Assembly: GCF_021347895.1 (NCBI RefSeq) | Contig: NC_067113.1 | Location: 39,223,474-39,287,473, forward strand | DNA: 64,000 nt | Origin: Acanthochromis polyacanthus | Taxonomy: Eukaryota > Chordata > Actinopteri > Pomacentridae | Direction: 5' to 3' | In this document: in pieces, positions 63,877 to 64,000 of the stretch | Position numbering within the stretch: the first letter of the stretch is position 1 | Layout of the letters: each line of letters begins with the position of its first letter | Notes under the pieces: model-generated | What the model saw: only the letters and a program-made list of their open reading frames with translations | Database searches by the model: none | What the model was told of the DNA's origin: nothing | Made by a program: the position numbers and the translations under genes

Positions 63877-64000
63877 TAAAATAGCTCCTCAGGTTTGTTT
63901 CCACGTGTTTCTCTCCGTGGATCTCGTTTGTTTGGAGACGGTGGAAACATCCCAAACATGAACCAGATTATCCCACATCACCGTCGCCGTGACGACCGCT

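Overview
The window is nuclear DNA of a teleost fish, probably a percomorph. The evidence is AT-rich sequence with small exons and canonical GT..AG introns, vertebrate protein families, and fish-type mobile DNA: Tc1, hAT, piggyBac, RTE and L2/Rex-group LINEs, tRNA-derived SINEs, and long (TC)n and (GT)n tracts. There is no bacterial-style operon or CRISPR array. Protein matches come from memory of the families; no search was run.

Three host genes, all on the minus strand, can be rebuilt exon by exon with consistent splice phases. From right to left they are: (1) fbxo15, an F-box protein (10 exons, 61106 to 51112, 530 aa), with a CpG-rich promoter near 61 kb; (2) a tspan8-like tetraspanin (8 exons, 45613 to 29880, 225 aa); (3) a second, divergent tetraspanin (9 exons, 22733 to 3530, 248 aa). 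The two tetraspanins sit in tandem and may be an old local duplication. No host gene is seen on the plus strand.

Most of the rest is mobile DNA and repeats inside introns. Intron 3 of the divergent tetraspanin holds a decayed LINE (8224-18040) split by a 6.6 kb element with CACTG...CAGTG ends and a TA target duplication. That element carries an inner inverted-repeat MITE and a 140 bp (TC)n tract. Intron 2 of the same gene holds a deleted hAT element with an 8 bp target duplication, itself hit by a 545 bp piggyBac-type MITE at TTAA. The tspan8-like gene carries a near-complete Tc1 element whose transposase has lost its catalytic Glu, inserted in a LINE tail. It also has a 1 kb minisatellite that reaches its exon 6 splice donor, and a 1.4 kb, 29 bp-unit minisatellite that looks seeded by Tc1 transposase coding sequence. 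Intron 2 of fbxo15 holds a young, 5'-truncated RTE retrotransposon with an open 781-codon frame and an exact 17 bp target duplication.

Intergenic stretches hold a long foldback palindrome (28.5-29.4 kb), a 9 bp-duplication MITE (23.3 kb), a THAP-domain transposon remnant (47.1-48.2 kb), ladders of TTAGCATGCTAA-type repeats, and an AT-rich satellite at 61.2-62.0 kb. I found no convincing new multi-gene system. The most unusual signals are the flipping hairpin core in the 6.6 kb element, that element's possible spliced non-coding transcript, the transposase-derived minisatellite, and the donor-abutting minisatellite.
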